A program made the position numbers and the translations under genes. A DNA stretch of 64,000 nucleotides from Bacillota bacterium (lineage in GTDB: Bacteria; Bacillota; Ch66; Ch109). Location: contig JABLWZ010000016.1 in NCBI GenBank assembly GCA_013178275.1, positions 1 through 64,000 of the forward strand, given 5' to 3'. Positions 1-8,389 of this stretch are shown one piece after another (the stretch's first letter is position 1; each line of letters begins with the position of its first letter). The notes beneath the pieces were generated by a model. It did no database searches, was not told the origin of the DNA, and saw nothing but the letters and a program-made list of their open reading frames with translations.

Positions 1-206
1 GGTTTAGTGTGCCCAAAACAGTGCGTGAAGGGTAATAGATACCTATGTTTGAGTTGGTTTTTGCCTCTTCCCGACAGAAAAGAGCGTGCCGCCCAACGTT
101 TTTAAATAATCGTTTTGCGACACGCCCACCTGAGAAGAGATTGTAGGGAGGTAATAGTAAATGATAAAGCAAAAACTATACCAAAAACTTTAGGTTTTGA
201 TGATTA

Positions 207-238
207 TAAAAAACTCGCCCAGGCGTTCAGGCGAGAAA
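207..238 (-). terminator. Rho-independent terminator, minus strand
   Basis: Stem CTCGCC/GGCGAG (214-219 with 230-235), followed on the minus strand by a run of T (207-213). It lies just downstream of the minus-strand reading frame ending at 272, and is the main reason to take that frame seriously. The rest of 1-419 shows no other recognisable gene, only a 10-codon frame at 161 behind GGGAGG. Confidence 0.6.
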
Positions 239-271
239 GAAATGGGGTTAGGTTTTAGAAGGTAGAAAGAG

Positions 272-475
272 TCATTCCACAACTGTAGCAATAAATATGC
301 CAACGTAGACCGGTACAGTAACCTGATCGGTTATTAATGGAGTCGGCGGTTCAACGCCTGGATAAATCAGGTACAGTTCTTGCTTGATATAACCTGATGA
401 TAATCCAGACCGGGAGTAAGTGACTTCATTCTTAGAAAGGGTTGGATGCAGAATGACATTAACGCAGGGACTCAT
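272..475 (-). CDS. Possible small protein of unknown function
   Basis: A 67-codon minus-strand frame that I do not recognise. The C-terminal half is rich in Pro, Val and Thr. In its favour, a good terminator follows its stop on the same strand at about 235-207. Against it, its only ATG (475) lies inside the LUD-domain gene that reads the other way and has no clear ribosome-binding site. It could be the remnant tail of a larger gene whose 5' part was replaced by the LUD gene. Treat it as doubtful. Confidence 0.22.
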   Translation of the reverse strand: MSPCVNVILHPTLSKNEVTYSRSGLSSGYIKQELYLIYPGVEPPTPLITDQVTVPVYVGIFIATVVE

Positions 476-1103
476 AAACGGATTCTTCGATCAAAAGTGC
501 CCAGAGGTAGTCAAGGCCCTTCAGAAAAGGGGATTCGAAGCGCTTTACTTTCAGACCAAGGAGGAAGCCGCGGAATACATACTGAAGGAAGCCGAAGACG
601 CGGCCAGCATCGGTTTTGGGGGATCGATCACCCTGGCTGAACTGAACCTCTACAATCGGTTAAAAGACACAGGGAAAGAACTGCTGGTCCATGCCAAGCG
701 TGGATTGTCCCTGGAAGAAGTTCGGCAGATAATGCGTAAACAGCTGGTCTGCGACCTTTTCCTTACCAGCACCAACGCGCTGACCTTCTCAGGCTGCCTG
801 GTCAACGTGGATGCGGCGGGCAACCGGGCCGCTTCGATGATTTTCGGGCCGAAAAAGGTTATCATCGTGGTCGGACGCAACAAGCTGGTTGTCAGTATCG
901 AGGAAGCCCGCTCACGGATAAAGGACTACGTCGCACCCCTGAACTCAAAGAACCTGGGCTATGACACTCCCTGCGCCAAGACCGGCTCCTGTATGGAGTG
1001 TTCTTCACCCGCAAGGATATGCAATATAACCACCATCATCGAGCGCAGACCTAGACTAACCGATATAAGGGTGCTGCTGGTGAACCAGGATCTTGGGTTA
1101 TGA
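453..1103 (+). CDS. LUD-domain protein (LutC/YkgG-like)
   Basis: 216 residues from the ATG at 453; an upstream in-frame ATG at 420 has no ribosome-binding site. The chain matches the LUD (lactate utilisation, former DUF162) fold: residues about 5-170 carry the GFGGSITL loop and the DLFLTSTNALT and FGPKKVIIVVG segments. The C-terminus has a Cys-rich motif, CAKTGSCMECSSPARICN, typical of the clostridial stand-alone LUD proteins. LutC-type proteins work with iron-sulphur LutA/LutB in lactate oxidation, but those partners are absent here, so the substrate is unknown. It is a single gene closed by the terminator at 1121-1159. The family call is secure; the role is not. Confidence 0.85.
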   Translation: MTLTQGLINGFFDQKCPEVVKALQKRGFEALYFQTKEEAAEYILKEAEDAASIGFGGSITLAELNLYNRLKDTGKELLVHAKRGLSLEEVRQIMRKQLVCDLFLTSTNALTFSGCLVNVDAAGNRAASMIFGPKKVIIVVGRNKLVVSIEEARSRIKDYVAPLNSKNLGYDTPCAKTGSCMECSSPARICNITTIIERRPRLTDIRVLLVNQDLGL

Positions 1104-1120
1104 GCGGCATGGTACGGATA

Positions 1121-1159
1121 AAAAGGCTGGAGGCGAAAGCTTTCAGCCTTTTTGTTTTT
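1121..1159 (+). terminator. Rho-independent terminator after the LUD gene
   Basis: AAAAGGCTG...CAGCCTTTTTG stem (1121-1129 with 1144-1153), followed by TTTTT. It separates the LUD gene from the sigma-54 operon downstream. Confidence 0.85.
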
Positions 1160-1186
1160 CCGGCAGGTGGTAAAAATCAAACTTAA

Positions 1187-1223
1187 GGGTTCATTTCTGA
1201 AACCCTGGATTCATTAATGGACC
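1187..1223. promoter_or_regulatory. Tandem palindromic activator sites upstream of the thiolase operon
   Basis: GGGTTCATTTCTGAAACCC at 1187-1205 and the weaker GGATTCATTAATGGACC at 1207-1223. The dyad centres are about 20 bp apart, on one face of the helix. The same palindrome type lies upstream of the six other sigma-54 promoters in this window, so these are the inferred binding sites of one or both EBPs encoded here. They lie about 100-140 bp upstream of the promoter at 1303, a normal enhancer distance. Confidence 0.7.
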
Positions 1224-1302
1224 AGTTCCTAACAAACTGTTCGAGGGTTTAAAAAGCCCTTCAAACCGCTGTATATCAACGTTATTCCTGTTAACCCTCC
1301 CC

Positions 1303-1319
1303 TGGCATACATCTTGCTT
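1303..1319 (+). promoter_or_regulatory. Sigma-54 promoter of the thiolase operon
   Basis: TGGCATacatcTTGCTT: the -24 GG (1304-1305) and -12 GC (1316-1317) are exactly 12 bp apart, matching TGGCAC-N5-TTGCW. It drives the genes at 1432-6334. Confidence 0.85.
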
Positions 1320-1431
1320 CAAATTATAAATTACAGAATTTATAGAAAACCGGAAGGAGGCCAGTATCAAACCAGCAATCCGAGCTCTTTAATGCCCGTA
1401 AAACATGGTTGATATCGAAGGAGGAGATGTA

Positions 1432-2655
1432 ATGCCAGGTAAGGCAGACGATGTAGTGATTGTAGGTTATGCACGTACTCCGTTTGACAAGTTCGGGGGG
1501 GTCTGCAGGGATATCCCCAGTGCACAGCTGGCGGAGTGGACGATCAGGGAGTTATTGAAGCGAACCGGACTGGGCGCGGAAGTAATCGATGATGTTAATC
1601 TGGGTATGACTATCCTGCTGGAGGCGGGGACTCAGACTGATGTTATCGCCAGACAGGCGCTTTTGCGGGCTGGGCTCAGGCAGGAGACCCTCTCCAATAC
1701 CCTGGACCGCGCTTGCTGTTCAGCAACCACCGCCCTGCAGCAGTCATGGAAGAATCTTAAGCTGGGCGAAGCCGAGGTGAGCATCGCTGTCGGGGTTGAC
1801 AACATGAGTCGGGTTCCCCTTTACCTGCCGCCGAAAGCCCGTTGGGAGGGATTCCGCATCGGCAACATGCAGCTGACCGACATGCTCAATGAGCTGGGGA
1901 TACCGGGGTTCGGAATCGTAGCGGTCGATGCTGGTGAAGTAGCTGTAGAACATGGCATTACCAGAGAGATGCAAGACGAGTGGGCGGTTCGCAGCCATAG
2001 TTTATACCTGGAAGCGCTTGCCCGGGGATACATCGCTGACGAGATGTTCCCACTCGAAATTCCTCAGGGCAGGAATAAACCGCCGATCGTTTTTGATGCC
2101 GATGCTGGGCCTCGTCCCGGGACCAAGGTGGAAGCGTTGGCCAAGCTGTCGACCGTTTATGGGAGTCCGACCGTAACTGGCGGCAACGCGCCCGGTCTCA
2201 GTACCGGCGCGGCCGGGGTAATAGTGACCACCAGAGAGAAAGCAGCAGAGCTGGGACTTGAAGTCTTTGCCACAGTGGTAAAGGTGCAGAGCATCGCCAT
2301 CACTCCCCGCGAAATAGCTGTAGCCCCGGCAGTTGCGATCCGAGAAGCATTGAAAACCACTGGCTTAACCCTGGATGATTTAAAGGTTATCGAGATAAAC
2401 GAAGCCTTTGCCGCCATGCCGTTGGTCTCGACCAAGCTGCTGGGCGGCGGCGACGAGGCGAAGACTCAGGCTCTGCGGCACATCACCAACATCGACGGCG
2501 GGGCGGTGGCCCTTGGTCATCCGGTGGGTGCCAGCGGACTGCGTATAACCATGCACGCCATGAGCATACTCCGCCGTATCGGCGGGGGCTATGGAATAGC
2601 TGCAATCTGCGGGGGATTGGCCCAGGGTGACGCAGTAGTGCTGAGGGTTGATTAG
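1432..2655 (+). CDS. Acyl-CoA thiolase (acetyl-CoA acetyltransferase family)
   Basis: 407 residues from the ATG at 1432, which follows AAGGAGGAG; an in-frame codon at 1405 lacks a site. The cytoplasmic enzyme cleaves 3-oxoacyl-CoA with CoA, the last step of beta-oxidation. The nucleophile region reads RACCSATTAL instead of the usual CxSGxxA, but the Cys is kept. EINEAFA carries the Asn/Glu loop, GGAVALGHPVGASG carries the catalytic His, and CGGLAQGDA carries the second Cys. The TT in place of the usual small residues after the nucleophile may reflect an unusual acyl group. It is the first gene of a sigma-54 operon with an enoyl-CoA hydratase, an SDR dehydrogenase and a two-subunit CoA-transferase, so a catabolic direction is likely. 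Confidence 0.92.
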   Translation: MPGKADDVVIVGYARTPFDKFGGVCRDIPSAQLAEWTIRELLKRTGLGAEVIDDVNLGMTILLEAGTQTDVIARQALLRAGLRQETLSNTLDRACCSATTALQQSWKNLKLGEAEVSIAVGVDNMSRVPLYLPPKARWEGFRIGNMQLTDMLNELGIPGFGIVAVDAGEVAVEHGITREMQDEWAVRSHSLYLEALARGYIADEMFPLEIPQGRNKPPIVFDADAGPRPGTKVEALAKLSTVYGSPTVTGGNAPGLSTGAAGVIVTTREKAAELGLEVFATVVKVQSIAITPREIAVAPAVAIREALKTTGLTLDDLKVIEINEAFAAMPLVSTKLLGGGDEAKTQALRHITNIDGGAVALGHPVGASGLRITMHAMSILRRIGGGYGIAAICGGLAQGDAVVLRVD

Positions 2656-2789
2656 TACCGCGGCATACCATACTTCTCTAAAGCCAAAGAGATGAGCGCG
2701 AAATTGGCGGATCAGACATAATTGAACCTGTATCGGCTGTAATAACGTACCAGCATTACTCCCAACTCTGCCTTATAAGGAGAACATAT

Positions 2790-3569
2790 ATGGAACTTAA
2801 GACCATGATCTATGAAATAGATTCGGGCGTTGGCGTTATCACCTTCAACCGTCCTGAGGTGCTGAACGCCGTCAACGAAGATACGCTGGATGACTTGATT
2901 TACCTGATGGGGCAGATCGAAGGCGATGAAGACGTAAGGTGTGTGATCATCACCGGCAGCCCCCGGGTATTTGCTGCGGGCGCTGATATCGCTTACATGT
3001 CGCGGATCAGCGCGGTGGATTCTGAAAGGTTTGCAGCCAGGTTTCACGCGGCGGTGGATGGTATCGCCAATTCGAGTAAGCCGGTGATTGCAGCGATAGC
3101 GGGGTTGGCACTGGGTGGAGGCTGCGAGATAGCCCTTGCCTGCGATATTCGGATGGCCGCGGAGGGCACCCAGATGGGGCTGCCGGAGGCAAACCTGGGT
3201 CTCCACCCGGCGGCCGGCGGTACCCAGAGGCTTCCCCGGGTGGTCGGCATCGGATGGGCCAAGGACATGATCCTGACCGGCGAACCTATAGATACCGATA
3301 CCGCACTGAAGATCGGCCTGGTGACCAGGGTGGTTCCGGCTGACAGTCTCGTGGATGAGGCCAAAAAACTGGCGAAAAAATTGGCGGCCAAGGCCCCGAT
3401 AACGACCAGGATAGCCAAACAGTGCCTGCACAACGCTGTCAGCACCGATCTAGCAGCCGGGCTTCAGTTCGAACAGAAAGGGATTGCCTTTCTGTTCTCT
3501 ACCGAAGACCATACCGAAGGCATTAAAGCGTTTTTAGAAAAGCGGAGGCCGGTTTTTAAAGGCAGGTAA
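2790..3569 (+). CDS. Enoyl-CoA hydratase (crotonase family)
   Basis: 259 residues, the usual crotonase length, starting at the ATG at 2790 behind AAGGAG. It hydrates trans-2-enoyl-CoA to 3-hydroxyacyl-CoA. Both catalytic glutamates of true hydratases are present, in GGGCEIALACD (equivalent of rat Glu144) and LPEANLG (Glu164), with the oxyanion-hole segment AGADIAYM and the typical GGTQRLPR turn. The C-terminus ends in RRPVFKGR, common in short-chain hydratases. It lies between the thiolase and the SDR dehydrogenase, in reaction order for beta-oxidation. A second crotonase at 14677 has a different active-site set, so the two probably do not act on the same intermediate. Confidence 0.93.
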   Translation: MELKTMIYEIDSGVGVITFNRPEVLNAVNEDTLDDLIYLMGQIEGDEDVRCVIITGSPRVFAAGADIAYMSRISAVDSERFAARFHAAVDGIANSSKPVIAAIAGLALGGGCEIALACDIRMAAEGTQMGLPEANLGLHPAAGGTQRLPRVVGIGWAKDMILTGEPIDTDTALKIGLVTRVVPADSLVDEAKKLAKKLAAKAPITTRIAKQCLHNAVSTDLAAGLQFEQKGIAFLFSTEDHTEGIKAFLEKRRPVFKGR

Positions 3570-3617
3570 CCAGGGCATCAGCGGACTATAAAACCAGCAT
3601 TAAAGGAGTGAACATAC

Positions 3618-4382
3618 ATGAACATCAACGGAAAAACCGCGATAGTAACCGGGGGAGCCTCCGGACTCGGTGAGGCCACCGCGATACGTTTTCACGAGGC
3701 TGGCGCCAACGTTGTCATAGCCGACCTGAACGAAGAACTGGGTACGGCGCTGGCGCAAAAACTGGGGAGCAGAGCCCGGTTTGTAAAAACCGACGTGACC
3801 TCGGAAGATGACGTAAAAGCACTCTGCGCGGCCGCGGCGGAGAGGTTCGGTGCGGTACATATCCTGGCCAATGTCGCGGGTATAGGGACAATCGCCAAGA
3901 CCCTGGGCAAAGAAGGTCCATTAAGCCTGAATGCTTTTAGAAAGACGATCGAGATCAACCTGATAGGAACCTTCAACGTGCTGAGCAATGTTGCCTGGAT
4001 GATGAGCAAGAACGAGCCGGAAAACGATGAGAGGGGCGTAATCATAAACGTGGCCTCGGTAGCCGGGTACGAAGGTCAGATCGGGCAGATTGCATACGCC
4101 TCATCGAAGGCGGGGGTCATAGGGATGACCATCACTGCGGCCAGGGACCTGTCTTCCAACGGCATCAGGGTATGCACCATCGTACCGGGAACCTTCATGA
4201 CCCCCATGGTATCCATACTTCCCGAACCCGCTCTGCAGTCACTCGCGAAACAGGTTCCTTTTCCGCAGCGTTTGGGCGACCCGGTTGAGTTCGCCAGCCT
4301 GGCGCAGCATATAGTCGAAAACGGGTACCTGAACGGGGAATGCATCCGTATAGACGGCGCCATCAGAATGGGCATGAGATAG
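3618..4382 (+). CDS. SDR-type 3-hydroxyacyl-CoA dehydrogenase (type 2, HSD17B10-like)
   Basis: 254 residues of a short-chain dehydrogenase. The NAD site is TGGASGLGEAT near the N-terminus, followed by NVAG, the catalytic Ser in VASVAG and YASSKAG with the Tyr/Lys pair. The sequence around PLSLNAFRKTIEINLIGTFN and the C-terminus ECIRIDGAIRM resemble type-2 3-hydroxyacyl-CoA dehydrogenases (2-methyl-3-hydroxybutyryl-CoA dehydrogenase). Such enzymes accept 2-methyl-branched 3-hydroxyacyl-CoA, unlike the common HADH/FadB family, which is missing from the window. AAAGGAG precedes the start. Together with the racemase-like gene at 27737 this suggests alpha-branched substrates; the specificity is inference. 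Confidence 0.88.
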   Translation: MNINGKTAIVTGGASGLGEATAIRFHEAGANVVIADLNEELGTALAQKLGSRARFVKTDVTSEDDVKALCAAAAERFGAVHILANVAGIGTIAKTLGKEGPLSLNAFRKTIEINLIGTFNVLSNVAWMMSKNEPENDERGVIINVASVAGYEGQIGQIAYASSKAGVIGMTITAARDLSSNGIRVCTIVPGTFMTPMVSILPEPALQSLAKQVPFPQRLGDPVEFASLAQHIVENGYLNGECIRIDGAIRMGMR

Positions 4383-4400
4383 AGATGTTGAAACGTTAAT

Positions 4401-4439
4401 GCCCTGGGGCTGCACACATCGCTCCTTACTCCCCAGGGC
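4401..4439 (+). other. Intercistronic stem-loop
   Basis: GCCCTGGGG (4401-4409) pairs with CCCCAGGGC (4431-4439). No T-run follows, so this is more likely an RNA processing or stability element than a terminator. It lies between the SDR gene and the CoA-transferase pair and could set different expression for the two halves of the operon. Confidence 0.5.
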
Positions 4440-4496
4440 AGGTTCCTTTCGAAGGGGTGCAAATGGAATATATATCTCAATCTAGGAGGCTTAAAT

Positions 4497-5453
4497 ATGC
4501 GGTTTGAGCCGGTTGTCGCACCAGAAGGGAGAGCGAAGCCGCCGGTAAACAAGGTCATGACGGCAAAGGAGGCCATCTCCCGTTTTGTTCAAGCAGGGTG
4601 CTACCTGGGGATGTCGGTCAGCGCCGCCCCAGCCGCCCTTATCTGGGAAATCGTTAGGCAGAAAGACCGGATCAAGACCCTGGACCTGACTATCACCAGC
4701 CAGATCGGTATGTCCTCAGTGCTGATTGGGACCGGCCTGGTAAGAAAACTGGAGATGGCATACAACTGGGGGGGAATCGAAGGGGAGGACAAGGTGTTTC
4801 GCCGGGCGGTGGAAAAAGGGATACCGCGCCCCCTCGAACTTGAGGAGTACAGCAACTTCGGCTGCGCCACCCGCTGGCTGGCGGGGGCCATGGGCCTGCC
4901 CTTCATGCCGGTCAAGTCCATGCTGGGCTCCGACATCATCAAGTACAACCCGAAGATAAAGGTCATGAACGACCCCTACACCGACAGCCCGGTCGCTCTG
5001 GTCCCAGCCTGCAACCCTGATGTCGCCATCATGCACTGCGCCCGCGCGGACAAGATCGGCAACGTCCAGTGCCTGGGGCTGTACGGCAACACCGATACTC
5101 TGGCTAGGGCGGCCAGGCACGTGATCGTCAGCGTGGAAGAGATCGTTACCCAGGCTGAGATACGCCGGCTCCCGAACCTTACCACCATCCCTTACTACTA
5201 CGTGGACGCGATAGTCCACGCACCGTTCGGCGCCCACTGGAGAGAATCCACCTACTACTACCATCACGACCTGGCCTACGGACTCGATGCCTATCGGCAG
5301 TTCGCCACCCAGGAAGGGTACGAGGCCTGGATAGAAAAGTACGTGCTGGGAACCGAGGACTGGGACGATTACTGCAGGCTGGTCGGGTACGATCGGCTGA
5401 ACCGTCTGATGCTGAGTGAACACAAGTACCAAAAATTTGGCGAAGCGAGGTGA
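4497..5453 (+). CDS. CoA-transferase subunit A (glutaconate CoA-transferase/IpdA-like)
   Basis: 318 residues, starting 9 bases after AGGAGG. It belongs to family I CoA-transferases of the GctA type, which form an A2B2 or (AB)n complex with the next gene product. Typical segments are YLGMSVSAAPAALIWEIVR near the N-terminus and SNFGCATRWLAGAMGLPF about residue 125. GctA subunits help bind the CoA ester, while the glutamate that becomes the thioester is on subunit B. The actinobacterial relatives IpdAB are hydrolases of ring-derived beta-oxo thioesters, so hydrolysis is a real alternative. The next gene starts within a few bases of this stop, so the two are translationally coupled. Confidence 0.85.
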   Translation: MRFEPVVAPEGRAKPPVNKVMTAKEAISRFVQAGCYLGMSVSAAPAALIWEIVRQKDRIKTLDLTITSQIGMSSVLIGTGLVRKLEMAYNWGGIEGEDKVFRRAVEKGIPRPLELEEYSNFGCATRWLAGAMGLPFMPVKSMLGSDIIKYNPKIKVMNDPYTDSPVALVPACNPDVAIMHCARADKIGNVQCLGLYGNTDTLARAARHVIVSVEEIVTQAEIRRLPNLTTIPYYYVDAIVHAPFGAHWRESTYYYHHDLAYGLDAYRQFATQEGYEAWIEKYVLGTEDWDDYCRLVGYDRLNRLMLSEHKYQKFGEAR

Positions 5454-5458
5454 TAGGC

Positions 5459-6334
5459 ATGAGCAGCAACGCGACCAAGTATTCACTACCGGAACTGATG
5501 GCGGCCACCGTGGCCCGGGAGATTAAGGACGGGGAACTGGCTTTCATCGGGGTGGGGATGCCCCTGATGGCGGCTACCGTGGCCAAGTTCACCAACGCCC
5601 CCAACTTCAACATGATGGTCGAGTACGGAGCCGTGGGCCCTTCTCCGCGACGTCTGCCCATGTGCGTCAACTGCGCGGTGAACAGTGAGCGCGCCTATTA
5701 CGTCGGTTCGCAGCGCGAAGTGATGAGCGCCCAACAGGCGGGATTCGTCGACGTGGCCTGCATCAGCGGCGCGCAGATCGATAAGTACGGCAACCTGAAC
5801 TCATCCATGATCGGCGATGACTACTACCACCCCCAGGTGCGCCTGGCCGGGAGCGGCGGGGCCAACGACCTCGCCTCATCCGCCAACCGGACCATCATCA
5901 TGATGCGCCAGGACGGGAGAAACTTCGTAGAAAAACTCGACTACCTGACCTCGCCGGGATACCTGGATGGTCCCGGGGCCCGTCAGCGGGCCGGGCTTTC
6001 CGGCTGCGGCCCGGTTGCGGTGGTGACCACCATGGGGGTATACCGGTTCGACCGCGAGACCCGGGAGATGTACCTGGAGAAGATCCACCCTGGTGTAGAA
6101 CTGGAGAAGATCAAGGCCGCGGTCAAGTGGGATCTGGCCGTATCCCCCAACCTTTCCGAGACCGAGCCTCCGACCGAGGAACAGGTGATGATCATGCGCA
6201 CCCTGGACCCCCTGGCGGTTTACCTGGGCAACGGACGGGCTGTCCTGACCGGTGACTTCGAGGCCTTTATGAAGATGCTGGAGGACAGCTACCAGCCCAT
6301 GGTTGACCTGATAGCCTCCAAGGGACTGGTATAG
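5459..6334 (+). CDS. CoA-transferase subunit B (glutaconate CoA-transferase/IpdB-like)
   Basis: 291 residues from the ATG at 5459, with GAGGTG 6-7 bases upstream; a GTG at 5450 overlaps the previous stop but has no spacing for a ribosome-binding site. Glu55 in MMVEYGAVG sits where GctB has its catalytic glutamate, which forms the gamma-glutamyl-CoA intermediate. This favours a true transferase. Further family segments are GFVDVACISGAQIDKYGN and GSGGANDLASSA, the glycine-rich CoA loop. It is the last gene of the first sigma-54 operon, and the regulator gene converges on it from the other side. The partner acid is not identifiable from sequence. Confidence 0.86.
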   Translation: MSSNATKYSLPELMAATVAREIKDGELAFIGVGMPLMAATVAKFTNAPNFNMMVEYGAVGPSPRRLPMCVNCAVNSERAYYVGSQREVMSAQQAGFVDVACISGAQIDKYGNLNSSMIGDDYYHPQVRLAGSGGANDLASSANRTIIMMRQDGRNFVEKLDYLTSPGYLDGPGARQRAGLSGCGPVAVVTTMGVYRFDRETREMYLEKIHPGVELEKIKAAVKWDLAVSPNLSETEPPTEEQVMIMRTLDPLAVYLGNGRAVLTGDFEAFMKMLEDSYQPMVDLIASKGLV

Positions 6335-6396
6335 GGAATTGACGCTTGAGGGATTTAGCTGTGGATAGATAATAAGATAGTTTTAATTGCTGACAA

Positions 6397-8118
6397 TCAC
6401 AGCAGTTTGTGTTTTTTCATAAGACGATACATAGTGGTCTTAGATACCTCGAGTATTGCGGCAGCCGCTTTGCGGTTGCCGTTGCATTGTTTTAATACCG
6501 AAATCAACTGGAGTCTCTCTGCCGAGTCCAGCCTGGTCTGAAGAGAGTCAGGCTCAAGCTCGTTTTGCTCGACCTTTCGAGAGTGGAGGAAGAAGGGTAA
6601 GTCTTCGGGTCCGATTACAGAACTGCGGCAAAAGTTCATAGCCCCTTCCAAGACGTTTATCAGTTCCCTGACATTGCCGGGCCATTCATAGTTTAAAAAC
6701 AGCTCCATGGCTTCAGGGGTCACGCTCATTACAGTCCTGCCCAACCGGTTGTTTAACTCATTTATAAGGTGATTGATAATCTCCGGGACATCACTCATTC
6801 TCTCGCGCAGGGGTGGGATGTGGATCCTCACAACATTGAGCCGGTAGAAGAGGTCTTCCCTGAAAGAACCATCCTTGACCATTGCCGCTAGGTCCTTATT
6901 GGTGGCGGAGATAACCCTCACATCTATCGGTATGGTACGTTCACTTCCTACGCGTTCTATCTCCCTTTCCTGCAGCACTCTTAACAGCTTGGCCTGCATG
7001 GCCAGGGGCATGTCACCGATCTCATCCAAAAAGATAGTCCCTTTATTGGCGAGTTCGAACTTTCCCATCTTACCGCCCTTGCGAGCTCCAGTAAAAGCGC
7101 CGTCGGCATAACCAAACAGTTCGGCCTCCAGCAGGTTTTCCGGTATCGCGGCGCAGTTAACCTTGACCAGGGCACGTGAAGAACGGTTGCCGTGAAAATG
7201 TATAGCCTTGGCCAACAGTTCCTTACCGGTTCCGCTTTCCCCGGTCAGCAGGACTGAAGAGGGAGATTCACTGACTATCAGGATCTTTTGCTTTAATTCC
7301 GCGATGGCCGGGCTGACCCCGATAATGCTGTTTATCCCTAAACTGGAGGCTGGTAGTTTGTCGTTTTCTTCCTTGTAAGAATTAAGCTCTATTACCGACT
7401 GGTTGATATTAAACATGATGTCCCGGGCCTGCAGGCGGGCGATTACCTCGATGTAGCTCTCGCCAAAGTTCTTTTTGACATCCTGCGGGTCTACGCTGAA
7501 GTAACGCCCGAAGACCCCGGCGAGTTTTCCGTCTTTGTATACCGGCCTCCGGGAGGCGATCATCTTTCGGTTTTTATCAGATATATAAAACGCCAGCGGT
7601 TCGTATTCCTGGGTCTTCAGTATACGATAGAGGTTGTTGTCGATGGGGAAATCTTCGTGTTTAAGCCCGATGATCTTTTCCCTGGGCATTCTGTTGTATT
7701 TGGCCATCGAATTGTTTACGTAGCGGATGACTCCCTGGTCGTCTACAAAAACCATTCCCTCGTAAGGGCTGTTAAGCATAAGGTGCAGGAGTTCGTTTTC
7801 CTTCTTATAGAAGTTAAGCTGCTCTTTGGCGATATCGTAGTTCTCCAGAACCAGGGTTACGCCCTTCCTGTCTTTTGACGGATAACTGCTGATAAGGTAG
7901 TTGATCCCATTAAGGTTGGTTTTAATATGGGACTTGCGGCTGAACAGCTTTTCTACCGCCAGATCGGGGATGACATCTCTGATACAGGTGCCTACGTATA
8001 GATCGGGGATATCCTGGATATTACTCCAGATGATAACCCCCTTGTTATTGATAACCGCGATGGGCGTTAGATCATCTAACGATAAATCGGTCGGCAGATC
8101 CCGGTAATGGTCTATCAA
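6397..8118 (-). CDS. Sigma-54-dependent activator with PAS domain (EBP 1)
   Basis: 573 residues from a TTG at 8118 that follows GGGGGT at good spacing; the frame is open to 8184, but that ATG has no site. Domain order: N-terminal sensory region with a PAS domain (YEGMVFVDDQGVIRYVNNS), AAA+ domain with Walker A GESGTGKE, the sigma-54 contact loop GAFTGA and Walker B FLDEIGDM, then a Fis-type helix-turn-helix (NRKAAAAILEVSKTTMYRLM). The sensory part would detect a small molecule, possibly an acyl-CoA or acid. It is divergent from the CaiB gene across an intergenic palindrome of the regulon type. A second activator of the same design lies at 20596-22179. Confidence 0.92.
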   Translation of the reverse strand: MIDHYRDLPTDLSLDDLTPIAVINNKGVIIWSNIQDIPDLYVGTCIRDVIPDLAVEKLFSRKSHIKTNLNGINYLISSYPSKDRKGVTLVLENYDIAKEQLNFYKKENELLHLMLNSPYEGMVFVDDQGVIRYVNNSMAKYNRMPREKIIGLKHEDFPIDNNLYRILKTQEYEPLAFYISDKNRKMIASRRPVYKDGKLAGVFGRYFSVDPQDVKKNFGESYIEVIARLQARDIMFNINQSVIELNSYKEENDKLPASSLGINSIIGVSPAIAELKQKILIVSESPSSVLLTGESGTGKELLAKAIHFHGNRSSRALVKVNCAAIPENLLEAELFGYADGAFTGARKGGKMGKFELANKGTIFLDEIGDMPLAMQAKLLRVLQEREIERVGSERTIPIDVRVISATNKDLAAMVKDGSFREDLFYRLNVVRIHIPPLRERMSDVPEIINHLINELNNRLGRTVMSVTPEAMELFLNYEWPGNVRELINVLEGAMNFCRSSVIGPEDLPFFLHSRKVEQNELEPDSLQTRLDSAERLQLISVLKQCNGNRKAAAAILEVSKTTMYRLMKKHKLL

Positions 8119-8163
8119 GATGATAACCCCCTTCAAAACAACCAATATAGACACATTATAGCA

Positions 8164-8181
8164 GGTTCCATTTTTGAAACC
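8164..8181. promoter_or_regulatory. Palindromic activator site between EBP 1 and the CaiB gene
   Basis: GGTTCCATTTTTGAAACC, the regulon palindrome, about 90 bp upstream of the expected start of the sigma-54 promoter at 8239. It also lies about 46 bp upstream of the EBP 1 start codon, so it may give autoregulation. Confidence 0.68.
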
Positions 8182-8238
8182 CATAATATTTTAAATGGGA
8201 ATCTGTAAATTTAGATTGGATTTAGTAACAAGTTGCTC

Positions 8239-8255
8239 TGGTATAATTTTTGCAT
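8239..8255 (+). promoter_or_regulatory. Sigma-54 promoter of the CaiB gene
   Basis: TGGTATaatttTTGCAT, with GG at 8240-8241 and GC at 8252-8253, exactly 12 bp apart. Confidence 0.82.
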
Positions 8256-8389
8256 TATTCTTTCTCAACACATCACACTTGGAGGTGTAGGAAAAAAATA
8301 TAGTACTGCGCCAGGAAAACGTGGACACTGGTCGGATGGTGGACACGGAAAGATATCTCTGGACTGAATAAATCGATGGAGGGAAAACT

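Noticed and set aside
2712..3431. 239-codon minus-strand frame opposite the first enoyl-CoA hydratase
   Set aside because: Shadow frame; the plus-strand crotonase has all catalytic residues.
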